Assembly (NCBI RefSeq): GCF_001637225.1
Contig: NZ_LVJI01000053.1
Span: forward strand, 1-64,000
From: Paenibacillus antarcticus
GTDB taxonomy: Bacteria; Bacillota; Bacilli; Paenibacillales; Paenibacillaceae
Length of the DNA: 64,000 nucleotides
Reading direction: 5' to 3'
Position numbers and translations under genes: made by a program. Of the stretch, positions 18,007 to 27,666 are shown piece by piece (within the stretch, counting starts at the first letter, position 1; each line of letters begins with the position of its first letter). Under the pieces are notes generated by a model that saw only the letters and a list, made by a program, of their open reading frames with translations, did no database searches and was not told where the DNA came from.

Positions 18007-18209
18007 ATAAGAAACCTCCTTTATAGTCCATATGTTACTGTCATTGTATGATGGGGCTTGCCCCAGTAGTACAACAACAAAGCATAGGGGTATTGCATAT
18101 TAAATTGCCATTAATTAAAGATAGAGACTACTGCATGAGCTTTATCAAAATAGGTGACAATAGCAATACAAACATGTCCAAGCATGACAAGAATAAGGGA
18201 GTTTTTACA

Positions 18210-18968
18210 ATGGATTTCACAAATCACATATTGAGAACATTACTGATGTATTTTGTCATCTATATCACGATTCGTATTATGGGTAAACGAGAAATTGGAA
18301 AATTATCTGTTTTTGATTTAGTTATTTCTATTATGATTGCTGAAATTGCTGTTTTTGTGGTAGAAGATGTGAAGCGTCCAGTAATGGAAGGAATTATACC
18401 TATGGCCACACTGGTCATTTTACAGATTATTATTGCAAAGATTAGTTTGAAGAATCGAAGATTACGTCTGTTATTTGATGGGAAACCGACCGTTCTCATT
18501 TCTAATGGTAAAATTCATCGTGAGGCCATGAAGAAGCAGCGTTATAATCTTGATGATCTAATGCTTCAAATCCGTCAAAAAGATATTGATAACATTGCCG
18601 ATGTAGAATTTGCGATTCTAGAGACAACAGGTCAACTTACGGTTCTTTCCAAAGATTCAAACTCTGCTGAGGAGTCTTCGTTTAAATCTTCACTAGTTAG
18701 AAGGAATAGTAGAGTGAATAGCAGGAGAAGAATTTTGGTTCCTGCAGGTAAACTAACTAATCAAGGTGTACCTGTACCTTTAATTATGGATGGAAGAGTC
18801 CAAGATGAAAATTTACATTTGATAAAAAAGACACGATTTTGGCTGAAAAATCAGATTTTAGCAAAAGGTGCGAGCGACTTTAAAGATGTTTTTCTATGCA
18901 GTATTGATCATAATAATCATATTTATATTGATCTAAAGGAAAAAGTGAGTGGCCAACCGGTTAAGTGA
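18210..18968 (+). CDS. DUF421-family membrane protein (YrbG-like)
   Basis: 252 residues. Three N-terminal membrane helices (ILRTLLMYFVIYITIRIMGKREIGKLS), then a DUF421 cytoplasmic part (LLFDGKPTVLISNGKIHREA...LDDLMLQIRQKDI) and a C-terminal extension of unknown fold. The family includes YetF-type spore-germination proteins; YrbG lies beside spoVB in B. subtilis. The ATG at 18210 follows TAAGGGA. The reading frame is open further upstream, without a ribosome site. It converges with spoVB, overlapping by eight bases. Confidence 0.85.
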   Translation: MDFTNHILRTLLMYFVIYITIRIMGKREIGKLSVFDLVISIMIAEIAVFVVEDVKRPVMEGIIPMATLVILQIIIAKISLKNRRLRLLFDGKPTVLISNGKIHREAMKKQRYNLDDLMLQIRQKDIDNIADVEFAILETTGQLTVLSKDSNSAEESSFKSSLVRRNSRVNSRRRILVPAGKLTNQGVPVPLIMDGRVQDENLHLIKKTRFWLKNQILAKGASDFKDVFLCSIDHNNHIYIDLKEKVSGQPVK

Positions 18969-20580
18969 ATTTCTGTTTGGAGCGAAACCAATCCCCGATC
19001 ATTGGTATTTTTTCTAAATCCCTAAAGGATACGAGCTTAATAGTAAATATAATGATGAAGTAAATAATCATACCTACAATACTTGCTGCAATGAATTGCA
19101 ACCATGTAAGTTGATGAAATGGAAGTTGGTTATATGCAAATTGGGTCCCTCCTGCCATTACGATCATAGCAGCACCCATTTTCACAAAATCGAGAATCTT
19201 GTATTTGAAAGATAACATTCTAGCCACACTGAACCCGTGCAACAATGTAACGATGATGCTGTTAGCAATAATGGCAATGACAGCGCCTAGTATTCCATAT
19301 TGAGGCTGAGATGCTAAGTACCAAATTAGAAATAACTTAATAACAGAACCAATTAATGTATTGCGCAGAGCCTTTCCAGGATGGTCTAGTGCTTGAAGAG
19401 CTGCCATTAATGGAGCTTGAACATAAATAAATAAGCCAAAAGGTGCCATGAGTTTTAACATACTTGATATATCGTGGTCGTTGTATAAAAGTAAACATAA
19501 CGGAGCAGAGAGGACAAACATTAGTACAGAGAATGGTGCTCCAGTTACAAGCGCTAACCTTAAGGTCTGATTGAGTCTTTTGTGAATCGTAACCATATCT
19601 TTACGGGTTGCTGCCTCTGATAAGGATGGAACGAGCGAGACTGCTAATGCAGCAGTAAGTGCCCCTGGTAGTAGCAATAATGGGATGATCATACCTTGCA
19701 AGGCTCCATACTGAGCAGTGACAACGGAGGTGGCGAAACCAGCTAACGCAAGACTTTGTGCCGTAATTATGGATTCGAATAAATAAGAGAAGGATCCGAC
19801 AAGCTTGCCTGCAGTAACAGGGATCGTAATCTTCAGTAATCGACGAAGTACCTTTTTTTGAGGAATGCTAACGGGTTCAGTTTCTAAGTTGTTATATGTA
19901 TCAGGATCGTCTCCCTTTTTATTCTCAGCATGATACTGCCATAACAATATAAGGAGACCAATAAATTCACCGGCCATAACCCCCAACATGGCTCCAGCCG
20001 CTCCAAATTCAATTCCTTTGGGCAGAAGAAGGAATGAGAACCAAAGTACACAGACAATCCTAGCCACTGTCTCTACTATGGAAGATAGGGCTGATGGAAT
20101 CATATTCTGTTTTCCTTGGAAATATCCCCGATAGACAGAGGATACGGCGACAATTACTAGCATGGGACTCATACCTACAAATGTATGATAGACTCTGGGG
20201 TCTGTCAGTATGGTCTGGGTTATCCAAGGGGCGAAGAAGATGGACAATAGCATGAATATAATACCTAGTGTAATTGTTAATGCTAGACTTATGCGTAAGA
20301 CAGTTTGGGAAGCCTTGGGATTATTTGCTGCCTCAGCTTCGGATACAATCTTGGATACAGCTAGGGGGATACCACCCGTTATTATCGTCATCAATACGAT
20401 GAAAAATGGATATCCGAGTTGGTAAATCCCAACACCTTCCGCTCCAATGATACGGGGTAAAATAATACGAGGGATAAACCCTAATATACGATTAATGATA
20501 CCTGCTGCCACTAATATTAAGGTCCCTTGTATAAATGTTTGTTTCTGATATTTATTTAGTTGTCTCTTAGGCTTCTTCAC
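18961..20580 (-). CDS. spoVB: Stage V sporulation protein B, MOP-superfamily flippase
   Basis: A 539-residue polytopic membrane protein with about 14 membrane segments. Signature start GTLILVAAGIINRILGFIPR, followed by IIGAEGVGIYQLGYP. SpoVB is a lipid II/polysaccharide flippase-type protein needed for spore cortex synthesis. Bacillus keeps it in the same place, between yrbG and comN/secDF. Length and start are typical. Confidence 0.9.
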   Translation of the reverse strand: MKKPKRQLNKYQKQTFIQGTLILVAAGIINRILGFIPRIILPRIIGAEGVGIYQLGYPFFIVLMTIITGGIPLAVSKIVSEAEAANNPKASQTVLRISLALTITLGIIFMLLSIFFAPWITQTILTDPRVYHTFVGMSPMLVIVAVSSVYRGYFQGKQNMIPSALSSIVETVARIVCVLWFSFLLLPKGIEFGAAGAMLGVMAGEFIGLLILLWQYHAENKKGDDPDTYNNLETEPVSIPQKKVLRRLLKITIPVTAGKLVGSFSYLFESIITAQSLALAGFATSVVTAQYGALQGMIIPLLLLPGALTAALAVSLVPSLSEAATRKDMVTIHKRLNQTLRLALVTGAPFSVLMFVLSAPLCLLLYNDHDISSMLKLMAPFGLFIYVQAPLMAALQALDHPGKALRNTLIGSVIKLFLIWYLASQPQYGILGAVIAIIANSIIVTLLHGFSVARMLSFKYKILDFVKMGAAMIVMAGGTQFAYNQLPFHQLTWLQFIAASIVGMIIYFIIIFTIKLVSFRDLEKIPMIGDWFRSKQKFT

Positions 20581-20768
20581 CTGCTCACCCCTCTTTTTCG
20601 AGTCAAGCTTAGCCGGTTGTCCAGCATGACCATTACTATATGGATATGCTCAACCTGTCCATTCTCATGCGTAAGCTTTGTAATTCATTTCATAGAAAAA
20701 GGAAAATCGGGTTTCAAGGTCGAATAACTTGTTAAGAGATACAGACATCATAGAGAGGAGGAGTACGC

Positions 20769-21026
20769 GTGGGAGTAGAAGATTTAAGTAGCGTCCAACT
20801 CAATGAGGATATTCAGATGATGTGTAAGAGCAAAGCCGAAGAATTTAGACTTATCGGATATGAGCACGTGACTGGTAAAGATGTATGGAATTGCGTTAGT
20901 TCAAAATACGAAAAGGAAGGCTTTCCTCCGATCTATAAGTTAGTCAACGATATTTTATCTCTGAAAGTAACGGGGTTTATGAATTTTATGACAATGTCGG
21001 CCTATAGGGGATCTACTTTTGAATAG
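20769..21026 (+). CDS. Post-transcriptional regulator, ComN/YrzD family
   Basis: 85 residues with YEHVTGKDVWNCVSSKYEKE and KLVNDILSLKVTGFMNFMT, the pattern of the small ComN family. B. subtilis ComN promotes comE mRNA localisation or accumulation and is encoded between spoVB and secDF, as here. GTG start seven bases after AGGAGGAG. Assignment rests on synteny plus pattern. Confidence 0.75.
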   Translation: MGVEDLSSVQLNEDIQMMCKSKAEEFRLIGYEHVTGKDVWNCVSSKYEKEGFPPIYKLVNDILSLKVTGFMNFMTMSAYRGSTFE

Positions 21027-21109
21027 AAGAGGTCCTTTTTGTTTTGGAAAGGAAAGGGTAATGATAATGTTAAATTTTGCGGTGACACGAATTTTACAAT
21101 ATTGATAAA

Positions 21110-21138
21110 TTGACTGCATTTTAACGCATGGCTATAAT
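21110..21138 (+). promoter_or_regulatory. Probable sigma-A promoter of secD-secF
   Basis: TTGACT, 17 bases, TATAAT, about 37 bases before the secD start. Confidence 0.75.
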
Positions 21139-21174
21139 AGGAATATTGAGAACGAAAGGGGAACTAAGATCGGC

Positions 21175-22428
21175 ATGAAAAGAATTATTAGTTTTTTCGT
21201 TACAGTGATCGTGTTAGCTGGCGTAATGGCAGTAACAACTCCAGGATTACTCGATAAGGTCCGATTGGGCCTTGACCTTAAGGGAGGATTTGAAATTCTC
21301 TATGAGGCTAAGCCATTAGAAGAAGGACAAGCCGTTACTAAAGAATCCTTGAACCGTACAGCCCAGAGTTTAGAGAAGCGGGCAAATGTCTTAGGAACAA
21401 GTGAGCCAGAAGTGACAACAGAAGGAACTAACCGCATTCGTCTGAAGATCGCTGGCGTAACCAACGAGGCTGAGGTTAGGAAGAAAATGAAAGAACCTGC
21501 GAATCTAACGTTTCGTAGTTCACCGACTGGTGGCAAGGAAGATGCTGATTTCACTAAAATCGAACTCTTAGGAAGCGATTTTAAAGAGAATGGTGCAGAA
21601 GTGGGTTATGACTCTCTAAACCAACCTGAAATTAGTATCCAAGTGAAGGATAAAGCTAAATTCACAGAAATTACAACACGTCTTATCGGCAAAGAATTAG
21701 GTATTTTCTTAGATGAAACGATGTTGTCTGCTCCGGTTGTAAGATCGGAATTAACTGATGGAAAAGCTTCCATTAGTGGTAACTACACAAATGATGAAGC
21801 TAAGAATCTTCGGGATACGATTAACCTAGGTGCGTTACCACTAAGCCTGACGGAAAAGTATTCTCAAAGCGTAGGAGCTACACTAGGTAAACAATCATTA
21901 GATCAGACGATTGTTGCGGGTCTAATCGCTTCGGCCTTTATTCTTCTTTTCATGATTGGGATATATCGTTTACCTGGATTATTAGCGAGTTTTGCTCTGA
22001 TCTTGCACACATGGTTACTTATTTTAGTATTCGTTCTAGCCGATTTCACATTAACTCTGCCTGGTATAGCAGCATTTATACTCGGGATAGGGATGGCTGT
22101 AGATGCTAATATCATAACCAATGAACGAATTAGAGAAGAAATGCGTAATGGTAGAAGTGTATTGTCTTCCGTTAAATTAGGAAATAAATCTTCTTTCCGT
22201 ACGATAATCGATTCTAATGTTACGACAATCATTGTTGCGAGCTTTATGTTTTATTTCGGAACAGGTGCTGTAAAAGGATTCGCATTAGTACTCATTGTTG
22301 AAATTGTATTGAGTATTGCAACGAACGTTTACTTCTCCCACTGGTTGCTTAGCCTCTTGGTTAAGTCAGGCCTACTTAAAGAACCGAAGCAATTTGGTGT
22401 GAAGGAGAGTGAAATTCGTGAACTTTAA
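21175..22428 (+). CDS. secD: Protein translocase subunit SecD
   Basis: 417 residues. N-terminal membrane helix, LGLDLKGGFEILYE, a short periplasmic P1 region, then five membrane helices with LPGIAAFILGIGMAVDAN. SecD works with SecF and YajC to help preproteins across the membrane using the proton gradient. Here SecD is a separate protein, whereas B. subtilis has one fused SecDF chain. AAGGGGAAC precedes the start. Its end overlaps secF by 11 bases. Confidence 0.95.
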   Translation: MKRIISFFVTVIVLAGVMAVTTPGLLDKVRLGLDLKGGFEILYEAKPLEEGQAVTKESLNRTAQSLEKRANVLGTSEPEVTTEGTNRIRLKIAGVTNEAEVRKKMKEPANLTFRSSPTGGKEDADFTKIELLGSDFKENGAEVGYDSLNQPEISIQVKDKAKFTEITTRLIGKELGIFLDETMLSAPVVRSELTDGKASISGNYTNDEAKNLRDTINLGALPLSLTEKYSQSVGATLGKQSLDQTIVAGLIASAFILLFMIGIYRLPGLLASFALILHTWLLILVFVLADFTLTLPGIAAFILGIGMAVDANIITNERIREEMRNGRSVLSSVKLGNKSSFRTIIDSNVTTIIVASFMFYFGTGAVKGFALVLIVEIVLSIATNVYFSHWLLSLLVKSGLLKEPKQFGVKESEIREL

Positions 22429-23314
22429 GAAAGAAATTGATTTTGTTCATGTTAGTAAATATTTTTATACGGTGTCCATCATTTTAACCATCGTAGGGAT
22501 TATCTGTCTTTCTGTCTTTGGTTTGAATTTTGGAGTAGATTTTCGCTCTGGTTCCAATGTAGATATAACGCTCTCTAAGTCGTTAACACAGAGTCAAATT
22601 GACCCCATTCTCAAGAAGATTGGGATTGATGAGGGAACCAGTATTACGCCAGGTGAAAAACGGATGAATATTCGTTTCACTGAAAAGCTAACAGAAGAGC
22701 ATGATAATCTACTAAGAACTGAGATTCAAAAGTTGGATAGTGCAGCATCTTTTGAGGTCAATACAGTAGATACAGAGATGGCTAAAGAACTTGGAAAAAA
22801 TGCTATCTATGCAGTGCTTCTATCTTTTATTGGTATCGTTATTTATGTGAGTATTCGTTTTGAATGGCGTTTTGCAATAGCAGCTATATTGTCGCTCATT
22901 CATGATGCATTCTTGGTTATCACGGTGTTCTCTATATTCCGTTTAGAAGTGGATTTGATTTTCATCACCGCCGTACTGACAATCATTGGTTATTCTATTA
23001 ATGACACGATTGTTATATTCGACCGGATACGTGAGAATTTACGTTTCGCTAAGCTGAAGACGAACGAGGACCTTGTTCACTTGGTGAACAAGAGTGTGAA
23101 TCAAATGCTTAAGCGTTCCATTTATACGGCACTTACTGTCTTTATTGCAGCGCTCTTCCTGTTCCTATTTGGAGGAGAATCCATTAAAATGTTCTCCTTT
23201 GCTATGGTTATTGGACTTGTGTTCGGAGCTTATTCTTCGATCTTTATTGCAAGCCCATTCTGGTTTTTCCTTAAGACTAAAGAAAAGAATAAAAAAATTG
23301 GAAAAACATCATAA
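22418..23314 (+). CDS. secF: Protein translocase subunit SecF
   Basis: 298 residues. Starts NFKKEIDFVHVSKYFY, then LNFGVDFRSGSNVDI and the SecF core RFEWRFAIAAILSLIHD and IGYSINDTIVIFDRIREN. I start at GTG 22418, ten bases after AAGGAG; another GTG nine bases upstream touches that site. Coupled to secD by overlap. Confidence 0.95.
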   Translation: MNFKKEIDFVHVSKYFYTVSIILTIVGIICLSVFGLNFGVDFRSGSNVDITLSKSLTQSQIDPILKKIGIDEGTSITPGEKRMNIRFTEKLTEEHDNLLRTEIQKLDSAASFEVNTVDTEMAKELGKNAIYAVLLSFIGIVIYVSIRFEWRFAIAAILSLIHDAFLVITVFSIFRLEVDLIFITAVLTIIGYSINDTIVIFDRIRENLRFAKLKTNEDLVHLVNKSVNQMLKRSIYTALTVFIAALFLFLFGGESIKMFSFAMVIGLVFGAYSSIFIASPFWFFLKTKEKNKKIGKTS

Positions 23315-23341
23315 GCTTAAGGGAAATTGGAATAAAACAAA

Positions 23342-23372
23342 GAAAGCCGCGGTCTATGATGACGCGGCTTTC
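23342..23372 (+). terminator. Hairpin after secF, possible terminator
   Basis: Ten-base stem GAAAGCCGCG / CGCGGCTTTC. The downstream sequence is only moderately T-rich, so termination may be partial. Confidence 0.5.
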
Positions 23373-23490
23373 ATATTGATTAGATATGTTGGGGTGCACC
23401 ATTAGACGCCATTGTTATTGTGAGATGGGATGACCACGTATGTAGAGAGAATAGAGTTATCGGCATTGAAGTTGCTAGAGGGGGGCTCAT

Positions 23491-24438
23491 GTGACTATAC
23501 AACGTTTAGCGCCAACGGAAACCGTAACTTGGACAGGAATTATTTGTGAATTCGGTCTTGCTTTGTTTAAAGGGATTGTTGGATATTTCTCAGATAGCAA
23601 GGCTTTACTAGGAGATGCATTGTATTCAGCGACGGAAGCTTCTACTTCATTAGCAGAAAAAATTCCTTTGAAACAACCGACTACGCATAGAGGTAATCGT
23701 AAATCTGCTAAAACATCACCTGTAATAGCCATTCTTTTTTCAGTCTTAGTTCTTATAGGAGGATTACAAATTGCTACGAGTGCGATTATGAATCTTTCGA
23801 AAGAAGACCTGAAATCACCGGAGCCATTCTCAGTGATTGCTATCTTTGTATCTCTCGCGGTAAGAGAAGCTATCTTTCAATTTCAATATCGTGTATCCAA
23901 AAAAAGAAATGAAGGTAAACATACCGTATATGTTGCAAAACACCGTCTAGGTTTATATTCATCTTTTATCGTATTATTAGGTGTTATTCTTTCGTTCACA
24001 GGTGATATGTACGGGTGGCCTGGATTATTATACATGGATTCTATTGCAGCTTTAATTGTATCCGTTCTTGTACTAAGAAAAGGGTATCTTATAATCGTGA
24101 ATTCTGTTTATGGGAGGATTGCTCATCAGGAAATAGAAGAAGAAAATTCCGCTAATTTTATTGATACAGTCCAACGCGTGCACGGAATCATAACAGTGGA
24201 TGATCTGAAATCACATGAACATGGGCATTATATTATTATTTATGTAAAAGTGAGTGTTAATCCGCGAATTACGGTTTTGGAAGCGCAAGATATTGCTGAG
24301 CGTGCGAAGAAACTTTTGATGAATCGGTTTCTACATGTTAGTGATGTGAATATTCAAGTAGTTCCTTATGATCCTGGGTACCCTTACAAGTCTAATCATG
24401 AATTAACAAGTCGGGATACGCCGACATTACTCCAGTAG
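23491..24438 (+). CDS. Cation diffusion facilitator (CDF) family transporter
   Basis: 315 residues with about six membrane segments and a C-terminal cytoplasmic ferredoxin-like domain (VDDLKSHEHGHYIIIYVKVSV...HVSDVNIQV). CDF proteins export divalent metal ions in exchange for protons. The helix-2 site that usually reads H/D...D is here GDALYSATE, with Tyr and Glu at those positions; helix 5 keeps an Asp (YMDSIAA). The metal is unknown and the site may be altered. GTG start with AGAGGGGGG upstream. Confidence 0.8.
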   Translation: MTIQRLAPTETVTWTGIICEFGLALFKGIVGYFSDSKALLGDALYSATEASTSLAEKIPLKQPTTHRGNRKSAKTSPVIAILFSVLVLIGGLQIATSAIMNLSKEDLKSPEPFSVIAIFVSLAVREAIFQFQYRVSKKRNEGKHTVYVAKHRLGLYSSFIVLLGVILSFTGDMYGWPGLLYMDSIAALIVSVLVLRKGYLIIVNSVYGRIAHQEIEEENSANFIDTVQRVHGIITVDDLKSHEHGHYIIIYVKVSVNPRITVLEAQDIAERAKKLLMNRFLHVSDVNIQVVPYDPGYPYKSNHELTSRDTPTLLQ

Positions 24439-24490
24439 TCACAATGTTGAATGAAATATGAACAAGGTAGGGAAAGAAAGGTGAACACAC

Positions 24491-26887
24491 GTGCTCCATT
24501 CGAAGTATAAGTGGCAGCCACAGGCATACGACGCTAATGCTAGTCAACAATTCGCTGAGGTATTGTCTATTTCTCCGATGCTTGCTTCCCTTCTTATCTC
24601 AAGAGGAATTTGCACCGTTGAAGAGGCTAACATGTTTATAAAAGGGAATATGGATGATTTACATGATCCTTTCCTGTTACACGGAATGACAGAAGCGGTT
24701 CCTAGAATTCTCCAAGCTGTTGATAGTGAAGAACATATTTTAGTATATGGGGACTATGATGCAGACGGGGTATCGAGTACATCATTGATGATCCATCTCA
24801 TGCGCCACTTGGGGGCATCCTTCGATATTTACATACCACATCGTTCTAACGAGGGGTATGGGCTTCATAACCATGCGATGGATTGGGCTCATCAACAAGG
24901 AGTCTCATTAATGATAACAGTTGATACAGGAATAAGTGCGGTTGAGCAGGTAGCTTATGCTAATTCCTTAGGGATTGATGTTATTATTACGGATCACCAC
25001 GAGCCTCCTGAGGTTTTGCCAAATGCTTACGCCCTCATTAATCCTAAGCTATCTGATTGCTCATATCCATATAAAGGATTAGCCGGTGTAGGGGTGGCAT
25101 ACAAGTTATGTCAGGCTTTATTAGGCAATCCTCCTATCGAATGGACAGAGCTTGTAGCGATTGGAACTGTAGCTGATTTAATGCCACTGACAGGTGAGAA
25201 TCGTATCTTAGTTCAGACGGGGATTGCATCCATGCGCAAATCGTCTTTTCAAGGAATTAAGGCTTTACTCGAAGTGAGTGGCATTGTTAAGGAGACAGTA
25301 ACTTCCACCAACATTGCGTTTGGTATGGCTCCTAGAATTAATGCAAGTGGAAGATTAGATCATGCAGGAAGAGCCGTATCTTTATTGACTACTGAAGATT
25401 CATCGGTTGCTCTAGGTCTTGCCCACGAGTTAGATCATTTGAATAAACAAAGACAACAGGTTGTAGAAGATATCCTTCAAGAAGCACTTACACAACTGGA
25501 GACAAAGATACAGAATGGTGGTCTACCGTCTTGCATTGTGTTGGCAGGTAAAGGTTGGAATGTCGGTGTAGTAGGCATTGTAGCATCTAAAATATTAGAA
25601 CGTTACTATCGTCCGGTCCTCATATTAGGCATTGATGAAGGGACAGGCACATGTAAAGGTTCTGCTCGTTCAATACCTGGACTTGATATGTATGATGCTT
25701 TAACGTCATGCAAACATTTAATGGATCATTATGGTGGTCATCCTGCAGCAGCAGGAATGAGTCTGCCAATAGAACACTTAAGTGAATTTGAAATTGCACT
25801 AAATCAATATGCAAAGACCATTCTAGTCACAGAGGATCTCATTCCTGTAGTTGAGGCCGATGGGGAATGGAAGATATCAGATTTATCTATCTCAGTTATT
25901 GAAGAGTTAGAGTTATTACAACCATTTGGGATGGCTAATCCAGTTCCACGGTTCATTATCAGGGATGTTGTGTTGCAAGAAAGTCGTACAATGGGACGCG
26001 AACATAATCACCTTAGACTTACGATGCAACAAGGAAATAACAGGCTAGAAGCTGTTGCTTTCGGTCAAGGAAATCTTTCTGAGCTACTGACCTCAGGGAG
26101 TTCCTTGGATGTTATCGGAGAATTGTCAATTAATGAATGGAATGGTTCCCGCAAACTGCAACTTATGCTTCATGATCTAGCGATATCTGAACCCCAAGTG
26201 TATGATTTGCGTGGCGCGAAAGATCCACAGATGGAGATAAATCGTTATCTACAAATGATGGGTCCTCGCTTACGTGGTCAATCTTCACAAGTTGGTGTAA
26301 TTTTTGAAGAAAAGCGGCTAGCGGATATAAGAAATGATTTGAACGAACTATCCCTTTGGGTATATGATAAGAACGGTGGAATGATAAGCTCTAATTCATT
26401 GGCAGAACAAGGGAAGGATGATATAACGACTTTGTTTGTTTTGGACGCACCGCTGTCTCCTCGGCAGTTAGATGAAATGATGACAACATATAAGTCATTA
26501 CGAAATATCGTCTTACTACATGACATGGATGTCCCAGAGAAACTTCAAGTTCCTGATCGGGAATTATTTAAAAAGTTGTATATATTATTGTCTCGTATTG
26601 GATCTGTTCCTGTATCTGAAAGAGATGTATTATCACAGATCAGTCGTCAATCATCAACATCTGTGAGGATGCTCTCTATGATGATGGATGTATTTGAAGA
26701 GTTGTCCTTTATTGAACGAAGTCAAGGTTCTATAACGATTGTGTCTAAACCTCCCAAGAAAGACCTGGATGATTCATTACACTTTCGGGAGCTAGGAAAA
26801 CTTGCAGAAATGGAGCAGAATTTGTTCCATACGAACACAATGCAATTGACAAATTGGATGATAACCCTGTTAAAGGCTATTTCATAA
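24491..26887 (+). CDS. recJ: Single-stranded-DNA-specific exonuclease RecJ
   Basis: A 798-residue 5'-3' exonuclease. DHH phosphoesterase motifs: YGDYDADGVSS, MITVDTGIS, IITDHHEPP and the DHHA1 motif GGHPAAAGMSLP; then an OB-fold and a Firmicutes-specific C-terminal extension. It degrades single strands in recombination and repair. GTG start. recJ-apt-relA order is conserved in Bacillales. Confidence 0.95.
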   Translation: MLHSKYKWQPQAYDANASQQFAEVLSISPMLASLLISRGICTVEEANMFIKGNMDDLHDPFLLHGMTEAVPRILQAVDSEEHILVYGDYDADGVSSTSLMIHLMRHLGASFDIYIPHRSNEGYGLHNHAMDWAHQQGVSLMITVDTGISAVEQVAYANSLGIDVIITDHHEPPEVLPNAYALINPKLSDCSYPYKGLAGVGVAYKLCQALLGNPPIEWTELVAIGTVADLMPLTGENRILVQTGIASMRKSSFQGIKALLEVSGIVKETVTSTNIAFGMAPRINASGRLDHAGRAVSLLTTEDSSVALGLAHELDHLNKQRQQVVEDILQEALTQLETKIQNGGLPSCIVLAGKGWNVGVVGIVASKILERYYRPVLILGIDEGTGTCKGSARSIPGLDMYDALTSCKHLMDHYGGHPAAAGMSLPIEHLSEFEIALNQYAKTILVTEDLIPVVEADGEWKISDLSISVIEELELLQPFGMANPVPRFIIRDVVLQESRTMGREHNHLRLTMQQGNNRLEAVAFGQGNLSELLTSGSSLDVIGELSINEWNGSRKLQLMLHDLAISEPQVYDLRGAKDPQMEINRYLQMMGPRLRGQSSQVGVIFEEKRLADIRNDLNELSLWVYDKNGGMISSNSLAEQGKDDITTLFVLDAPLSPRQLDEMMTTYKSLRNIVLLHDMDVPEKLQVPDRELFKKLYILLSRIGSVPVSERDVLSQISRQSSTSVRMLSMMMDVFEELSFIERSQGSITIVSKPPKKDLDDSLHFRELGKLAEMEQNLFHTNTMQLTNWMITLLKAIS

Positions 26888-26896
26888 TACCCAGTT

Positions 26897-27040
26897 GTAT
26901 CGCTCAAAACATTGGTTTATGCTTTGGAAGTATGTTTTTAGAAGTAAACCCAAGAAGTATCGCTCAAAACATTAGTTTATGCTTTCGAGGTATGCTTTTC
27001 GAAGTAAACCAAGAAGTATCGCTCAAAACATTTTAGGAGG
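26897..27040 (+). repeat. Tandem 60-bp direct repeat forming the apt leader
   Basis: The 17-base block GTATCGCTCAAAACATT occurs at 26897, 26957 and, as 16 bases plus T, 27016. The two intervening segments (GGTTTATGCTTTGGAAGTAT... and AGTTTATGCTTTCGAGGTAT..., each ending GAAGTAAACC) are near-copies. The third copy is cut short and runs straight into the AGGAGG of apt. A diverged relative lies upstream of helD. Confidence 0.9.
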
Positions 27041-27048
27041 AAATTAAC

Positions 27049-27567
27049 TTGAATTTAAAAGATTCTATTCGTGTCATTCCTGATTTTCCAGAACAGGGAA
27101 TTAGCTTTAAAGATATAACAACGTTACTTAAAGATGGTGTGATGTACAAGAAAGCGATTGATGAACTTAAAGAGCTTATTAAGCATCTTGAAATAGATCT
27201 TATTGCTGGTCCAGAGGCTCGCGGTTTTGTCGTAGGAGCACCTCTTGCTTACGCATTGGGCGTTGGTTTTGTTCCGATTCGTAAAAGCGGTAAACTTCCT
27301 TATGAGACTATCGAATTGGGATATAACTTGGAATATGGTAATGACAGTCTAGCGATGCACACGGATGCTATTGAGAAAGGTCAAAAAGTATTAATTGCTG
27401 ATGATCTTCTTGCTACGGGTGGAACGATCTCAACTTCAGTTAACTTAGTTCGCCAACTAGGTGGGGTTGTAGTGGGGGCTGCTTTCTTAATTGAGTTAGA
27501 TCCATTAAAAGGACGCGACAAATTGACGGATGTTGAAGTGTTCTCACTTCTATCTTACGAAGACTAG
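27049..27567 (+). CDS. apt: Adenine phosphoribosyltransferase
   Basis: 172 residues. Converts adenine and PRPP to AMP. Motifs: FKDITTLL, AGPEARGFVVGAPLAYALGVGF, RKSGKLPYETI and the PRPP loop VLIADDLLATGGT. TTG start, with TTAGGAGG eight to nine bases upstream; that ribosome site is the end of the third tandem repeat copy. Confidence 0.97.
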   Translation: MNLKDSIRVIPDFPEQGISFKDITTLLKDGVMYKKAIDELKELIKHLEIDLIAGPEARGFVVGAPLAYALGVGFVPIRKSGKLPYETIELGYNLEYGNDSLAMHTDAIEKGQKVLIADDLLATGGTISTSVNLVRQLGGVVVGAAFLIELDPLKGRDKLTDVEVFSLLSYED

Positions 27568-27605
27568 AGATTACGTTCTAGCTTTAAGGGCTTATTGATA
27601 CGACA

Positions 27606-27642
27606 AAAGACCTCTTCCTACTTTTTAGGGAAGAGGTTTTTT
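27606..27642. terminator. Bidirectional terminator between apt and the uracil permease gene
   Basis: Stem GACCTCTTCCTA / TAGGGAAGAGGT(T) with A-run before and T-run after. Confidence 0.85.
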
Positions 27643-27666
27643 GTTCAGCAATGACAAATTAGGGAT

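Noticed and set aside
26897..27040. CRISPR-like look of the spaced 17-base repeat
   Set aside because: Only three copies, the intervening segments are themselves near-identical, and the unit is a contiguous 60-base tandem repeat, not repeat plus unique spacers.
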